Shown here: positions 10,022-18,933 of the stretch, piece after piece | Layout of the letters: every line of letters starts with the position of its first letter | How positions within the stretch are numbered: position 1 is the first letter of the stretch | DNA from: Nocardiopsis sp. YSL2 | GTDB lineage: Bacteria > Actinomycetota > Actinomycetes > Streptosporangiales > Streptosporangiaceae | Direction: 5' to 3' | DNA: 64,000 bases | Assembly: GCF_030555055.1 (NCBI RefSeq) | Contig: NZ_JAMOAO010000001.1 | Coordinates: 372,001 to 436,000, forward strand | The notes under the pieces: model-generated | The model's database searches: none | The model's input: only the letters and a program-made list of their open reading frames with translations | What the model was told of the DNA's origin: nothing | Position numbers and translations under genes: made by a program

Positions 10022-10860
10022 TGACCGAGCACACCTCCAGCACCTCCATTCCGACGCCCGCGTCGGACGGCGGCACCCCGCCGGACGACGTCGCGCTGTT
10101 CACTCCGGCTCCGGGAGCGGCTCCGCTGTGGCGCATGGTCGCCGCGCAGGCGGGCCTGGAACTGCGGGTGATGCTGCGCCACGGCGAGCAGTTCCTGCTG
10201 ACCATGGTCATCCCCGTCCTGCTCCTGGTGGGCTTCAGCCTGACCACGGTCCTGGACGTGGGCGAGGGCCCGCGGGTGGACGCCCTGACCCCCGGCGTGC
10301 TGGCGCTGGCGGTCATGTCGACGTCGTTCACCGGCCTGGCCATCGGCACCGGCTTCGAGCGGCGCTACGGCGTGCTCAAGCGCCTGGGCGCGACGCCGCT
10401 GTCCCGGTTCGGGCTGCTGGGCGCCAAGACGCTGGCGGTGCTGGCGGTCCAGGCCATCCAGATCACCGTCCTGTGCGCGGTGGCGCTGGCACTGGGCTGG
10501 TCGCCCGCGCTCGGTGCGGGCACGGCGGCCGCGTCCCTGCTCCTGGTCCTGCTGGCCACCGCCGCGTTCAGCTCGCTGGCCCTGCTGATGGCGGGAACCC
10601 TGCGGGCGGAGGCGACGCTGGCGGGCGCGAACCTGGTGTACGTGCTCATGCTGGGGCTGGGCGGGGTGCTCTTCCCCACCAGCAGCTTCCCCGGGCCCGT
10701 GGAGAACGCGGTGGCGCTGCTGCCGATCACCGCGCTGAGCTCGGGGCTGCGCACCGCTCTGACCGACGGCTCCCTGCCCGGCCTGGGGGTGTACGCGGTC
10801 CTCGCCGTGTGGGTGCTCGCGGCGGGCCTGCTGGCCGGCCGCCTGTTCCGCTGGGACTGA
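10021..10860 (+). CDS. ABC-2 type exporter permease
   Basis: A 279-aa membrane protein with six predicted helices, starting about residue 60 (FLLTMVIPVLLLVGFSL) and ending at residue 275. The layout and the GTGFERRYGVLKRLGATPLSR loop match ABC-2 permeases. An acidic/Pro-rich 35-residue leader is cytosolic. It overlaps the ATPase gene by one base and is clearly its partner. Substrate unknown; possibly a lipid or heme-related molecule given the neighbouring ctaA (speculation). Confidence 0.82.
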   Translation: MTEHTSSTSIPTPASDGGTPPDDVALFTPAPGAAPLWRMVAAQAGLELRVMLRHGEQFLLTMVIPVLLLVGFSLTTVLDVGEGPRVDALTPGVLALAVMSTSFTGLAIGTGFERRYGVLKRLGATPLSRFGLLGAKTLAVLAVQAIQITVLCAVALALGWSPALGAGTAAASLLLVLLATAAFSSLALLMAGTLRAEATLAGANLVYVLMLGLGGVLFPTSSFPGPVENAVALLPITALSSGLRTALTDGSLPGLGVYAVLAVWVLAAGLLAGRLFRWD

Positions 10861-10908
10861 TGGCCCCGGCGCACCCGGCCCCCGGCGGTGGTGCCTAGGG
10901 TGGGGCGC

Positions 10909-11706
10909 ATGGCGATCGATATGGACGCGGTGACCAAGGTGCTGCGCGAGGCCGCCGAGACGGCCGTCCTGCCCCGCTTCCGTTCCCTGAGCGACGGCGA
11001 GGTGGCGGAGAAGTCCCCCGGCGAGATCGTGACGGTGGCCGACCGCGAGGCCGAGGAGCTGATCGCGCCGCGCCTGCGTGCGATCGCCGACGCCCCCGTC
11101 GTGGGCGAGGAGGCCGCGTCCGCCGACCCCTCCCTGGTCGAGGTGCTGCGCACCGAGCCCCTGGTCTGGCTCGTCGATCCCCTGGACGGGACCCGGAACT
11201 TCGTGCGCGGCAGCACCGACTTCGCCGTCATGGCCGCGCTGGTGCGCCGGGGCCGGACGGTGGCCTCGTGGATCGTGCGCCCCACCGAGGGCCGCACCTA
11301 CGTCGCCGAGCTCGGCTCCGGAGCCTGGTGCGACGGCACGAGGCTGCGCCGCGCACCCGCGCCCACCGATCCCGCCCGGATGCGGGGCGCCGTCCTCAGC
11401 CGGTTCCTGGGCCCGGCCGCGCGTGCGCGCGTGTCCGCCGCCGAGCCGCGGTTCGCCGAGCTGGGCTCGGGGGCGCACTGCGCGGGGGTCGACTACCCGC
11501 GCCTGGTCGAGGGCGGTCTGGACTTCGTGCTGTTCCACCGGACGCTGCCGTGGGACCACGCCCCCGGGACGCTGCTGCTCACCGAGGCGGGCGGCGTGGC
11601 GCGGCGCCCGGACGGCTCGGTCTACCGGCCCGACGACGACCGGGTGGGCCTGCTCGACGCCGCCGACCCCGACTCCTGGGAGTCGGCCCGGTCGCTCCTG
11701 ACCTGA
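10909..11706 (+). CDS. Inositol-monophosphatase-family phosphatase (possible histidinol phosphatase)
   Basis: A 265-aa Li+-sensitive-phosphatase-fold enzyme. Metal ligands are visible: GEE (67-68), WLVDPLDGTRNF (Asp90, Asp93) and the C-terminal LPWDHAPG motif. The family hydrolyses inositol phosphates, histidinol phosphate or 3'-phosphoadenosine phosphate; which one applies here cannot be read from sequence alone. ATG 10909 lies after GGGTGGGG. The gene follows the ABC pair by 48 bp and may be co-transcribed. Confidence 0.8.
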   Translation: MAIDMDAVTKVLREAAETAVLPRFRSLSDGEVAEKSPGEIVTVADREAEELIAPRLRAIADAPVVGEEAASADPSLVEVLRTEPLVWLVDPLDGTRNFVRGSTDFAVMAALVRRGRTVASWIVRPTEGRTYVAELGSGAWCDGTRLRRAPAPTDPARMRGAVLSRFLGPAARARVSAAEPRFAELGSGAHCAGVDYPRLVEGGLDFVLFHRTLPWDHAPGTLLLTEAGGVARRPDGSVYRPDDDRVGLLDAADPDSWESARSLLT

Positions 11707-11727
11707 ACAGGCACCCCGGCCCGGACC

Positions 11728-12423
11728 TCAGCCCAGGGGCAGCAGGCGCCACTGCTGGTGGGCGTGGCCGCCGTCGGGCGCCTGGACGACCGCCGTACCG
11801 TTGTCGGGCGAACCGCCCTGGGCCTCCAGCGCCTGTGAGGTCGCCCGGTTGACGAGCCGGACCACGCCGTCACCGACTTCGACCGGCGCCCAGTGCTGGT
11901 GGGGGTCGCCCGTGCGGGACAGGAGCGTGGCCCCGGGGCCGCCGCCCGCGGCGATCTCCAGGACCTTGCCGCTGCCCACTCCCTCGATCTCGTAGTAGCC
12001 GTCCTCCACCGGGACGAACCTCCACTGCTGGTTCTCCTGGTCGTGGCGGTCCCACAGGTGGGTGGCGGCGCCGTTGGCGGTGGCGGCCTGCGCGACGTCC
12101 AGGACGCGGTCCCCGTGCACGTTCTGCAGGACGTAGACGACTTCCGGGTCGATCCCGGCCGGATGGGCGGGCTCCGGCTCCTCTTCCTCTTCCTCCTCGG
12201 GTTCGGCCTCCTCCTCGGGGCCGCCGGGGGGCTCGACCAGGATGCCGGACTCCACGGTCAGCGCGGAATCCTCCGGCTCGGCCCCGTCCGCCATGAACCG
12301 GCCCGAGACGTAGCCGACGATGAGCACGATCAACAGCAGAGCCGCCGCCCCGGCGACCATCGGCCACCGGGGCGCGAACGCCTCGTCGTACGTGCGGGGG
12401 ACGCGTGCGCGGCGTCGGGACAT
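11728..12423 (-). CDS. Membrane-anchored ricin-type beta-trefoil lectin protein
   Basis: A 231-aa protein with a basic cytosolic tail, one transmembrane helix (residues 22-42, MVAGAAALLLIVLIVGYVSG), an acidic Glu/Pro-rich linker (about 68-85) and an extracytoplasmic RICIN domain from about residue 92. Three QxW-type repeats are visible: ENQQWRF, PHQHWAPV and HQQWRLL. It probably binds sugars at the cell surface; no catalytic domain is present. It is convergent with the phosphatase gene and ends 21 bp from it. Confidence 0.82.
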   Translation of the reverse strand: MSRRRARVPRTYDEAFAPRWPMVAGAAALLLIVLIVGYVSGRFMADGAEPEDSALTVESGILVEPPGGPEEEAEPEEEEEEEPEPAHPAGIDPEVVYVLQNVHGDRVLDVAQAATANGAATHLWDRHDQENQQWRFVPVEDGYYEIEGVGSGKVLEIAAGGGPGATLLSRTGDPHQHWAPVEVGDGVVRLVNRATSQALEAQGGSPDNGTAVVQAPDGGHAHQQWRLLPLG

Positions 12424-12736
12424 GAGGGGAACTCCCAGCGGGGACGGGTCCGGGACCGCGTACGCCGCGGCCCTGGACTATTTCACACCACTTGACCGAT
12501 TCCCGCATGTCGGCCGCCGAGGGTGCCCGAAGGCCCCGCTCACGGGGGTCGCACCCGTCTTGTCCGGTTGCGGCCGGAGGGCCGTCGGGGTTCCGCGCAG
12601 ACCGGGCCCGCGCGACCGCTGCCTCTTCCTCGAATTCCTCGGACCCACGACCGGACCGCGGCCAGGGGTGCGCGCATGGCGACGGGCGGCGGGGCCCGGG
12701 AGCCGCTCCCGCGCACCGAATGGGTACGGTCCGGCC
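12424..12736. other. Intergenic region
   Basis: 313 bp between the divergent lectin gene and a small membrane-protein gene. Open frames here have no ribosome site and look like random high-GC sequence. No clear promoter or repeat was seen. Confidence 0.5.
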
Positions 12737-13138
12737 ATGGAGTTCATCGGTGTCCCCTGGTTCATCGCGGTCCGCCACCTGGCGCCTCCGCTGTTCCTGC
12801 TCGCTGTCGGCGGCGCGCTCATGGTGTGGCGGCCGCCGCGGCGGCGGGGGCTGGTGTGGGCGGCGCTGGTGACCAATCTGGTCGCCGCGGCACTGCCCTA
12901 CGGGTGGATGGCGCTGCAGATCCTCACCGACCAGGCCGAGCGGACGGTGTACGGGCTGGCGATGACCCTGCTCCAACCGGGCACGGTCGTGGTGGCCTGG
13001 CTCCTGCTGCTGGCGGCGGTCCTGGCTCAGCGGCCGGCGGAAACCGCCGCGACGGCTCCCGAGGCGGGCCCCGCCGCGGCGGCCGCGAACGGCGACAGGG
13101 GCGGTGAGTCGGACCGGGCCGCGGAAAACATAGGATGA
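12737..13138 (+). CDS. Small membrane protein of unknown function
   Basis: A 133-aa protein with three or four predicted helices (WFIAVRHLAPPLFLLAVGGAL, GLVWAALVTNLVAAALPYGW, TVVVAWLLLLAAVLA) and a charged Ala/Glu-rich tail. No family is recognised. ATG 12737 is the first plausible start. Its stop codon overlaps the ATG of the next gene (ATGA), implying an operon with the EamA exporter. Confidence 0.6.
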   Translation: MEFIGVPWFIAVRHLAPPLFLLAVGGALMVWRPPRRRGLVWAALVTNLVAAALPYGWMALQILTDQAERTVYGLAMTLLQPGTVVVAWLLLLAAVLAQRPAETAATAPEAGPAAAAANGDRGGESDRAAENIG

Positions 13139-14070
13139 CCGGGATGAGTCCCCGCGACACTCCCGCGTCCACGTTCTCCCTGCGCACGGCCGCCGAGGCG
13201 ATCCCGCCGACCTGGCTGGTCATGGTCGGCATCCTCTCGGTGCAGACCGGCGCGGGCGTGGCCAAGAACCTGTTCGAGGTCCTGCCCCCGGCCGCGGTCG
13301 TGTGGCTGCGCCTGCTGACCTCGGCGGTGCTCCTGGTCCTGGTCGCACGCCCCGCCCTACGGGCGCGCACACGTGGGGACTGGATGGTCGTCATCGGCTA
13401 CGGTGTCGCGCTGGCCTCGATGAACCTCTTCATCTACCAGGCCTTCGCCCGTATCCCGCTGGGCATCGCGGTCACCATCGAGTACCTGGGGCCGCTGGCC
13501 ATCGCGATCCTGGGCTCGCGGCGCCGCATCGACCTGCTGTGGGCCGGCCTGGCCGGGCTGGGCGTGGTCGCGCTGGGGCTGGAGTCGGGCGAGATGGACC
13601 CGCTGGGCATCCTGTTCGCGGTCCTGGCCGCGGCCGCCTGGGCGGGCTACATCATGCTCAGCGCCGCCACCGGGAGCAGGTTCAGCGGCGCGTCGGGGCT
13701 GGCCATCGCGAGTGTCGTGGGCGTCGTGCTCCTGGCACCGCTGGGCGTGGCCGAGGGCGGGGCGTCATTGCTGGACCCGCGACTGCTGCTGTTCGGACTG
13801 GCGGTGGGCGTGCTGTCGTCGGTGGTCCCCTACTCGCTGGAGCTGAGCGCGCTGCGCCGGATGCCGCCGCGCGTGTTCGGCGTCCTGATGAGCCTGCAGC
13901 CGGCCGCCGCCGCGCTCGTGGGCCTGGTCCTGCTGGGCGAACTGCTGACGGTGTGGCAGTGGCTCGCGGTCGCGTGCGTCATCGCCGCCAGCGCCGGTTC
14001 GACGCGCACTTCGGCCAAGCGCGCACGCGAGGGCGAGGAGACCGAGAGGACCCCCCGCCGGGACGGGTGA
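13135..14070 (+). CDS. EamA/RhtA-type DMT superfamily exporter
   Basis: A 311-aa membrane protein with ten predicted helices in two EamA repeats. Segments such as AVTIEYLGPLAIAILGSRR and SSVVPYSLELSALRRMPPRV are typical of RhtA-like amino-acid/homoserine exporters. The start at 13135 shares ATGA with the previous stop; ATG 13144, preceded by AGGATG, is an alternative that trims three residues. The C terminus is charged and probably cytosolic. Substrate cannot be named from sequence. Confidence 0.8.
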   Translation: MTGMSPRDTPASTFSLRTAAEAIPPTWLVMVGILSVQTGAGVAKNLFEVLPPAAVVWLRLLTSAVLLVLVARPALRARTRGDWMVVIGYGVALASMNLFIYQAFARIPLGIAVTIEYLGPLAIAILGSRRRIDLLWAGLAGLGVVALGLESGEMDPLGILFAVLAAAAWAGYIMLSAATGSRFSGASGLAIASVVGVVLLAPLGVAEGGASLLDPRLLLFGLAVGVLSSVVPYSLELSALRRMPPRVFGVLMSLQPAAAALVGLVLLGELLTVWQWLAVACVIAASAGSTRTSAKRAREGEETERTPRRDG

Positions 14071-14222
14071 GGCCCGGGCCCGGCCCGGCCCGACCCGCCG
14101 CCCCTCGGCGGCGCCCCGATCGGCGCGGGCGCCGAACCCGAGTCGCCGAGTGCTCGGACTCGGCCGTCGGCGCAGGTCGCGGCGGTCGGCGGGGGTACGC
14201 GGAAACGGCCGGTGGCGTGTAC

Positions 14223-14236
14223 TACGCTGTGTCGTA
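14223..14236 (+). promoter_or_regulatory. Candidate leaderless promoter of ctaA
   Basis: TACGCT (14223-14228) sits 7 nt before the A of ATG 14236, the spacing expected if transcription starts at the initiation codon. No Shine-Dalgarno precedes this ATG. GGAAAC lies 16 bp upstream of the -10 box (14201-14206) and could be an ECF-type -35, but this is weak. Confidence 0.35.
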
Positions 14237-15363
14237 TGTTTGCATCCCCGGCCGCAGCGTCGACGGCCACGACCACGGTTCCCCCTCTCGCGGCCGAGGA
14301 CATCGTCCTCCTCGGTATGCCCCTGTGGGGCTGGCAGATCGCCCTGGCCGTCCTCGGTGTCCTGGTGCTCGCCGTGCTGGCGCGCACGATCTGGACCCCC
14401 ACCGTCCGCTCGCTGCGGGCCTGGGCCCTGGGCAACATCGTCGTCAACGCCGGGATCGCCGTCACCGGCGCCACCGTGCGCGTGACCTCCTCCGGTCTGG
14501 GCTGCTCCGAGTGGCCCAAGTGCACGCCGGACAGCTTCGTCCCGATCGGCACCGAGCACGCCGCGCTCAACGCCGCGATCGAGTTCGGCAACCGGACACT
14601 GACCTTCCTCGTGCTCGCGGTCGGCGTCATCACCCTGATCGCGGTCCTGCGGATGACTCCGCGACGCCGCGACCTGACCCGGCTGGCCGTGATCATCCCG
14701 TTCGGCGTCCTGGGCCAGGGCGTGGTCGGCGGCATCACCGTGTGGACCGACCTGCACCCCGCCTCCGTGGCCACGCACTTCCTGCTGTCCATGGTGGTGA
14801 CGTTCCTCGCCGTGGCGCTGTACGTGCGCTGCCAGGAGCCGGAGGGCACCCCGAGGATCTCCGTCGGCCCCATGCTGCACACCCTCAGCGTCGGCCTGGT
14901 CGTGGTCGGCTTCCTGCTGCTGATCGCGGGCACGGTGGTCACCGGCACCGGGCCGCACGGCGGTGACGCCGAGGCGCCGCGCTGGGGCCTGGACCTGGCC
15001 ATGGTCACGCGCGTCCACTCGTCCCTGGCCTGGCTGACCCTGCTGGGCGCCCTCGCGGCGACCGTGATCGCCTTCCGCACCGGCACCCGCCGCCCGGTCC
15101 GGATGAGCAGTGTGGCCCTGCTCACGGTGGTCCTGCTCCAGGGCGTGGTGGGCTACGCGCAGTACGCCCTGGCCCTGCCCGAGTCGCTCGTGGTCCTGCA
15201 CGTGCTCGGCTCGACCGTCACGTGGGTGGCGATCTCGCGCCTGTACTTCGCCACCAGCCGCCTGGTGCCGCCCGGCACACCGCTCAGCGCGGACCCTGCC
15301 ATGGAGGACCCGGCTGGCCGTGACGGGGAACGTAGTCCTGCTGAGCCCGCGTCTGGGCTATGA
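14236..15363 (+). CDS. ctaA: CtaA heme A synthase (COX15 family)
   Basis: A 375-aa integral membrane enzyme with about eight helices that converts heme O to heme A. The conserved extracellular cysteine pair is Cys90 and Cys96 (SSGLGCSEWPKC), followed by the EFGNR motif. Heme-ligand histidines include those in HPASVATHFLLS and in RVHSSLAW. ATG 14236 is preferred; a GTG at 14212 would add eight residues. The last 80 bp overlap the convergent prsW-like gene; the overlapped tail is low-complexity. The partner enzyme CtaB is encoded 2.6 kb downstream on the other strand. Confidence 0.9.
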   Translation: MFASPAAASTATTTVPPLAAEDIVLLGMPLWGWQIALAVLGVLVLAVLARTIWTPTVRSLRAWALGNIVVNAGIAVTGATVRVTSSGLGCSEWPKCTPDSFVPIGTEHAALNAAIEFGNRTLTFLVLAVGVITLIAVLRMTPRRRDLTRLAVIIPFGVLGQGVVGGITVWTDLHPASVATHFLLSMVVTFLAVALYVRCQEPEGTPRISVGPMLHTLSVGLVVVGFLLLIAGTVVTGTGPHGGDAEAPRWGLDLAMVTRVHSSLAWLTLLGALAATVIAFRTGTRRPVRMSSVALLTVVLLQGVVGYAQYALALPESLVVLHVLGSTVTWVAISRLYFATSRLVPPGTPLSADPAMEDPAGRDGERSPAEPASGL

Positions 15364-16591
15364 CGTGCGCGAAGTCGGACCGGCGCAGGAACCCCGAGTC
15401 GTGGGGGCGCTCGGTCCACGCCGGCGCCACCGGCTGAGGGGCCCGGCCGAGGAAGGCGTCGCGGGCCACGTGCATCAGCGCGAGGAAGGAGTCGCGGCGC
15501 ACCTTCCAGTCCTCGCGGGGCACGCCGGTGTCCAGCTTGCGGTGCAGCAGGGCCAGTTCGGTGGCCGCGAGCTGGTACTCCTTCATCGCCGCGCGGCCGC
15601 GCCGGCCGGCGTTGCGGGCCGCCCAGTCGCGCGCCCGGCGCCGGCCCTGCATCGAGCTGAGCATGGTGATGTCGGCGGGGGTGACCAGGCCGGTGGGGAT
15701 GTAGGGCGGCAGGTAGCGGCTGATCGCCCCGATCTGCGAGCGCCGGTCGTTGCGGGCGGTCACCAGCAGGCCGACCAGCACGACGAACAGCACCAGGTAG
15801 GCCACCCCCAGGCCGTACCAGCCGAAGTAGGTCGACCCGTTCCACATACCGTGCAGCGCCACGGCCACCACCCATCCGACGAAGGGGGCGGCCATGCGCA
15901 GCGCCCCGGTGCGCATCGCGGCGTAGGCCACGCCGATGCCGATCATCGCGGTGTAGATGGGGTGGCCGAAGGGCGCGACGAGGCCGCGGATGGCGAACGT
16001 CGCCACCAGCGTGCCGTCGAAGAACGCGGTGAGGAAGTACAGGATGTTCTCGGTGAAGGCGAAGCCGGTGGCCACCATCCCCGCGTAGATCACCCCGTCG
16101 GTGAGACTGTCCAGCTCCTGGCGGCGGCGCCACAGCAGGATCAGCAGGACCACGCCCTTGGCGCTCTCCTCGACCACCGGCGCCACGAGTGAGGTGGTCA
16201 GGTAGTCGCCCAAGTCCTGGCCGAAGAGCGGCACGGCGACGTTGACCTGCCCCCAGGTGTTGAGCACCAGGGACACCAGGACGGCCACGCCCGCGCCCCA
16301 GACGAAGGCGAAGAACAGGACCTGCCCCGGCTCCGGCTCGATGCGGTCGAGCATGAGGATCAACGGCACCAGGATGGTGACCGGCACGACCGCGGCCGCG
16401 ACGGCGACCGCGAAGCCGGTCGCTCCGTCGATCCCGGCCGCCTCCCCGCCGGCGAGGGCGAGCAGCCACAGGTAGACGAGCATCCCGACCAAGCACACGA
16501 CGCTGACGGTCGTGCCGAGGATGAGGGTCATCGAGTAGCGCGAACGGCGGCCCTGGAGGATGGCCTTGCTGTCGAGTCGGGGCATGGGCAC
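15284..16591 (-). CDS. PrsW-family intramembrane metalloprotease homologue
   Basis: A 435-aa protein with eight or nine helices in its first 270 residues. The PrsW/CAAX-like motifs are present: APVVEESAKG (EExxK type), GFAFTENILYFLTAF, RGLVAPFGHPIYTAMIG and VVAVALHGMWNGS, carrying the glutamates and histidines expected to bind zinc. The 165-residue cytosolic tail is basic and unrelated to the core. In Bacillus PrsW cleaves an anti-sigma factor; here the substrate is unknown. Its 3' end overlaps ctaA by 80 bp tail to tail. Confidence 0.85.
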   Translation of the reverse strand: MPMPRLDSKAILQGRRSRYSMTLILGTTVSVVCLVGMLVYLWLLALAGGEAAGIDGATGFAVAVAAAVVPVTILVPLILMLDRIEPEPGQVLFFAFVWGAGVAVLVSLVLNTWGQVNVAVPLFGQDLGDYLTTSLVAPVVEESAKGVVLLILLWRRRQELDSLTDGVIYAGMVATGFAFTENILYFLTAFFDGTLVATFAIRGLVAPFGHPIYTAMIGIGVAYAAMRTGALRMAAPFVGWVVAVALHGMWNGSTYFGWYGLGVAYLVLFVVLVGLLVTARNDRRSQIGAISRYLPPYIPTGLVTPADITMLSSMQGRRRARDWAARNAGRRGRAAMKEYQLAATELALLHRKLDTGVPREDWKVRRDSFLALMHVARDAFLGRAPQPVAPAWTERPHDSGFLRRSDFAHVIAQTRAQQDYVPRHGQPGPPWQGPR

Positions 16592-16701
16592 CGATGGTAG
16601 CGGCTACCGCTCCCGGCCTGCGCCTTCCCCCGTCCAGGACGAGTCCGCGCTTTACTGGGGTCGTGTGTCCTCGTGGTGGAGGGCAGAATCGGATCTGATA
16701 C

Positions 16702-16713
16702 TTGAGATCTCAA
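16702..16713. promoter_or_regulatory. Perfect palindrome TTGAGATCTCAA, candidate operator
   Basis: A 12-bp perfect palindrome just upstream of the TGGAGG ribosome site of the 16734 gene and overlapping a possible -10 (GATACT, 16697-16702). The position would let a bound repressor block transcription. The cognate regulator is not identifiable. Confidence 0.4.
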
Positions 16714-16733
16714 CCAAACCTGGAGGCCGTTCC

Positions 16734-17147
16734 ATGGACCGACCCGCGCACACCACCTCGACCGGCCCCGCCACCGGGGCTCCCCTGACGGCACTGCGCG
16801 TCACCGTCCTGCTGCACCTCGCCGCCCTGCTGTGGGAGGGCGCCACCGCCGGCCAGCTGGTGACCTTCAACACCGAGGCGCTCCCGTTCCACTACTTCGG
16901 CGCGTTCGGCGTCCACGCGGCCGCCGGAGCGCAGCTGCTGGCGGCCGCGTGGCTGTGGACGCGCGCACGGCGCGCGGCACTGGGGCTCGCGGTGCTGAGC
17001 CTGGTGGCGTTCGCCCTGGGATTCCTCCAGGCGGCCCTGGGCACCTACGGGCCGCTGCAGGCCCATGTGCCCCTGGCCGTGGTCCTGATGGGCCTGGTCG
17101 GCTGGACGGCCGCGCTGGCCTGGACCCGCCCGGCGGCGCGCGCCTGA
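16734..17147 (+). CDS. Small four-helix membrane protein, unknown
   Basis: A 137-aa protein with four predicted helices (residues about 20-40, 50-72, 78-98 and 104-128) and short loops. No catalytic motif is visible and no family is recognised with confidence; similar small hydrophobic proteins occur near oxidase assembly genes. ATG 16734 follows TGGAGG with a 7-nt spacer. A perfect palindrome upstream suggests dedicated regulation. Confidence 0.7.
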   Translation: MDRPAHTTSTGPATGAPLTALRVTVLLHLAALLWEGATAGQLVTFNTEALPFHYFGAFGVHAAAGAQLLAAAWLWTRARRAALGLAVLSLVAFALGFLQAALGTYGPLQAHVPLAVVLMGLVGWTAALAWTRPAARA

Positions 17148-17242
17148 GCGGGGCCGGCGGCCCGGACCCGCGGCCGGAGGCGGGCCGGCCGTGCGGTCCC
17201 CCACCCGGCCGGCCCGTCGGCGGACGGCCTCCGTCCACGCCC

Positions 17243-17315
17243 GCGACCCCGGCGCGCCCCGCGACCCCGGCGCGCCCCGGGACACCGGGTGCGGACCGCG
17301 ACCCCGGCGCGCCCC
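17243..17315. repeat. Three 18-bp direct repeats
   Basis: GCGACCCCGGCGCGCCCC occurs at 17243-17260, 17261-17278 and, after 19 bp, at 17298-17315. The repeats lie in the 243-bp gap before the DUF1203 gene. They could be a binding-site array or simple local duplication. Confidence 0.7.
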
Positions 17316-17390
17316 GGCGTCCGGGGGCCGCGGGAACGCGACGTCCGATGACCGCCGGTACCGCGGGCGCGAACACGCGACGCTTGACCC

Positions 17391-17909
17391 ATGGCGACGA
17401 ACACGGCGACGACCGCATCGCACGAGGTACACCCGATCACCCCGCGCGTCCTGGAACGGCTGCGCGCGGGCGACGACGCCGGACGCGCCCGGAAGGGCTT
17501 CACCGACGGAGAGGGCGGTGCCCCGCTGCGCTGCTGCCTGCGCGGGAGCCGGGCCGGCGAGCGCATCATGCTGGTCTCCTACGCCCCGCTGCGGGGCTGG
17601 GCCCGGGAGCGGGGCGTGGACCCCGGCCCCTACGACGAGGTCGGCCCCGTCTTCGTCCACGCGCAACCGTGCCACGGGCCGCAGGGCACCGGGTATCCGC
17701 TGGGGCTGCACGGGCCCCTGCGGGTTCTGCGCGCCTACAGCGCCCAGGGGCGGATCCTGGGCGGGCGCACCGTGGAACTGCCCGAGGAGCGGGCCGGAGA
17801 GGTCGACGGGATCCTGGCGGAGGTGTTCGCCGATCCCGCGGTGGCCCTGGTCCACGTGCGCGCGGTGGTCTTCGGCTGCTTCCTGGCCGAGGTCCGCCCA
17901 CTGCGCTGA
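17391..17909 (+). CDS. DUF1203 family protein
   Basis: A 172-aa soluble protein matching the DUF1203 pattern: PLRCCLRGSRAGERIMLVSYAP early, then GPVFVHAQPC (about residues 85-94) and a C-terminal VHVRAVVFGCFLAEV. Function is unknown in the family. ATG 17391 has no Shine-Dalgarno, so a leaderless message is possible. It is convergent with ctaB and separated from it by a strong terminator. Confidence 0.75.
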   Translation: MATNTATTASHEVHPITPRVLERLRAGDDAGRARKGFTDGEGGAPLRCCLRGSRAGERIMLVSYAPLRGWARERGVDPGPYDEVGPVFVHAQPCHGPQGTGYPLGLHGPLRVLRAYSAQGRILGGRTVELPEERAGEVDGILAEVFADPAVALVHVRAVVFGCFLAEVRPLR

Positions 17910-17914
17910 GACCC

Positions 17915-17963
17915 GAACGGACGGCGGCGGCGCCCCGAGGTGGGGTGCCGCCGCCGTCCGTTC
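17915..17963. terminator. Bidirectional hairpin terminator
   Basis: A perfect 17-bp stem (17915-17931 with 17947-17963) whose 15-nt loop contains a further CCCC/GGGG pairing. It sits between the convergent DUF1203 gene and ctaB. Confidence 0.8.
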
Positions 17964-17970
17964 CGTGCGC

Positions 17971-18933
17971 TCAGGCCAGCAGGCCCGCGATGAGCGGGTC
18001 GACCGTGACCGCGACGAACAGCAGGGCCAGGTAGGCGTTGGACAGGTGGAAGAAGCCCATGGTCTTGAGCCGGGCGCCGCTCACCCCCGCGAGGGAGCGG
18101 CTGAGCAGCCGGTGCGCCTGGACGACCAGCAGCGCGCCCAGGACCAGCGCGACCACGCCGTAGAAGACCGTCGTCCCGGCGACCGGCCAGAAGATGAGCG
18201 AGACGATCGCGGTGGCCCAGCTGTAGAGCACGCACTCCAGCAGCACGCGGCGGTCGCTGGCGACCACGGGCAGCATCGGAACCTTGGCGGCCGCGTAGTC
18301 CTCTCGGTAGCGCATCGCCAGCGTCCAGGTGTGCGGCGGCGTCCAGAAGAACACGACCAGGAAGAGCACGAAGGGCGCCCAGTCCAGGCTGTTGGTGACC
18401 GCGGCCCAGCCGATCAGCACCGGCATGCACCCGGCGATGCCGCCCCACACCACGTTCTGCGCCGTGCGCCGCTTGAGGAGCATGGTGTAGACGAAGATGT
18501 AGAACAGGATCGCGAAGACGGACAGCACGGCCGAGAGCACGTTGACCAGCAGCAGGAACCCGAGGGTGGACCCCACCGCCAGGGCCAGGCCGTAGGCGAG
18601 GGCACCGCGCGGGGTCACCAGGTCCATCGCGCCGGGGCGCTGGCGGGTGCGACGCATCTCACGGTCGATGTCGCGGTCGATGTAGCAGTTCATCGCGTTG
18701 GCGCTGGCCGCCGACATGGTGCCGAACACCAGGGTGGCGACCGCGGTCCACAACGGGGGCACGCCTCCGGCGGCCACGAACATCACCGGGATCGTGGTGA
18801 TGAGCAGGAGCTCGATGACGCGGGGCTTGGAGAGGGCGACGTAGGCGCGGACGTACTGGCCCGGGGTGGCCCTGCGGGGGGCTTCGGTCTGTTCGGCGGC
18901 GTCCGTGCGCGGGGCCCTGTCTGCGAGGGCCAT
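17971..18933 (-). CDS. ctaB: CtaB protoheme IX farnesyltransferase (heme O synthase)
   Basis: A 320-aa UbiA-family prenyltransferase with nine predicted helices. The first aspartate motif is NCYIDRDID (Asn82, Asp86, Asp90) and the second region is [16 protein letters not shown]. It attaches farnesyl to protoheme to make heme O, the substrate of CtaA. ATG 18933 gives a normal N terminus; an upstream GTG at 19038 would add 35 unlikely residues. The ribosome site is poor (GAGGGG, 11 nt away). It is divergent from tkt. Confidence 0.9.
   Translation of the reverse strand: MALADRAPRTDAAEQTEAPRRATPGQYVRAYVALSKPRVIELLLITTIPVMFVAAGGVPPLWTAVATLVFGTMSAASANAMNCYIDRDIDREMRRTRQRPGAMDLVTPRGALAYGLALAVGSTLGFLLLVNVLSAVLSVFAILFYIFVYTMLLKRRTAQNVVWGGIAGCMPVLIGWAAVTNSLDWAPFVLFLVVFFWTPPHTWTLAMRYREDYAAAKVPMLPVVASDRRVLLECVLYSWATAIVSLIFWPVAGTTVFYGVVALVLGALLVVQAHRLLSRSLAGVSGARLKTMGFFHLSNAYLALLFVAVTVDPLIAGLLA

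Noticed and set aside
9121..11559. An 812-codon open frame antisense to the ABC exporter and phosphatase genes
   Set aside because: The plus-strand genes have clear family motifs, while this frame has none and no ribosome site.
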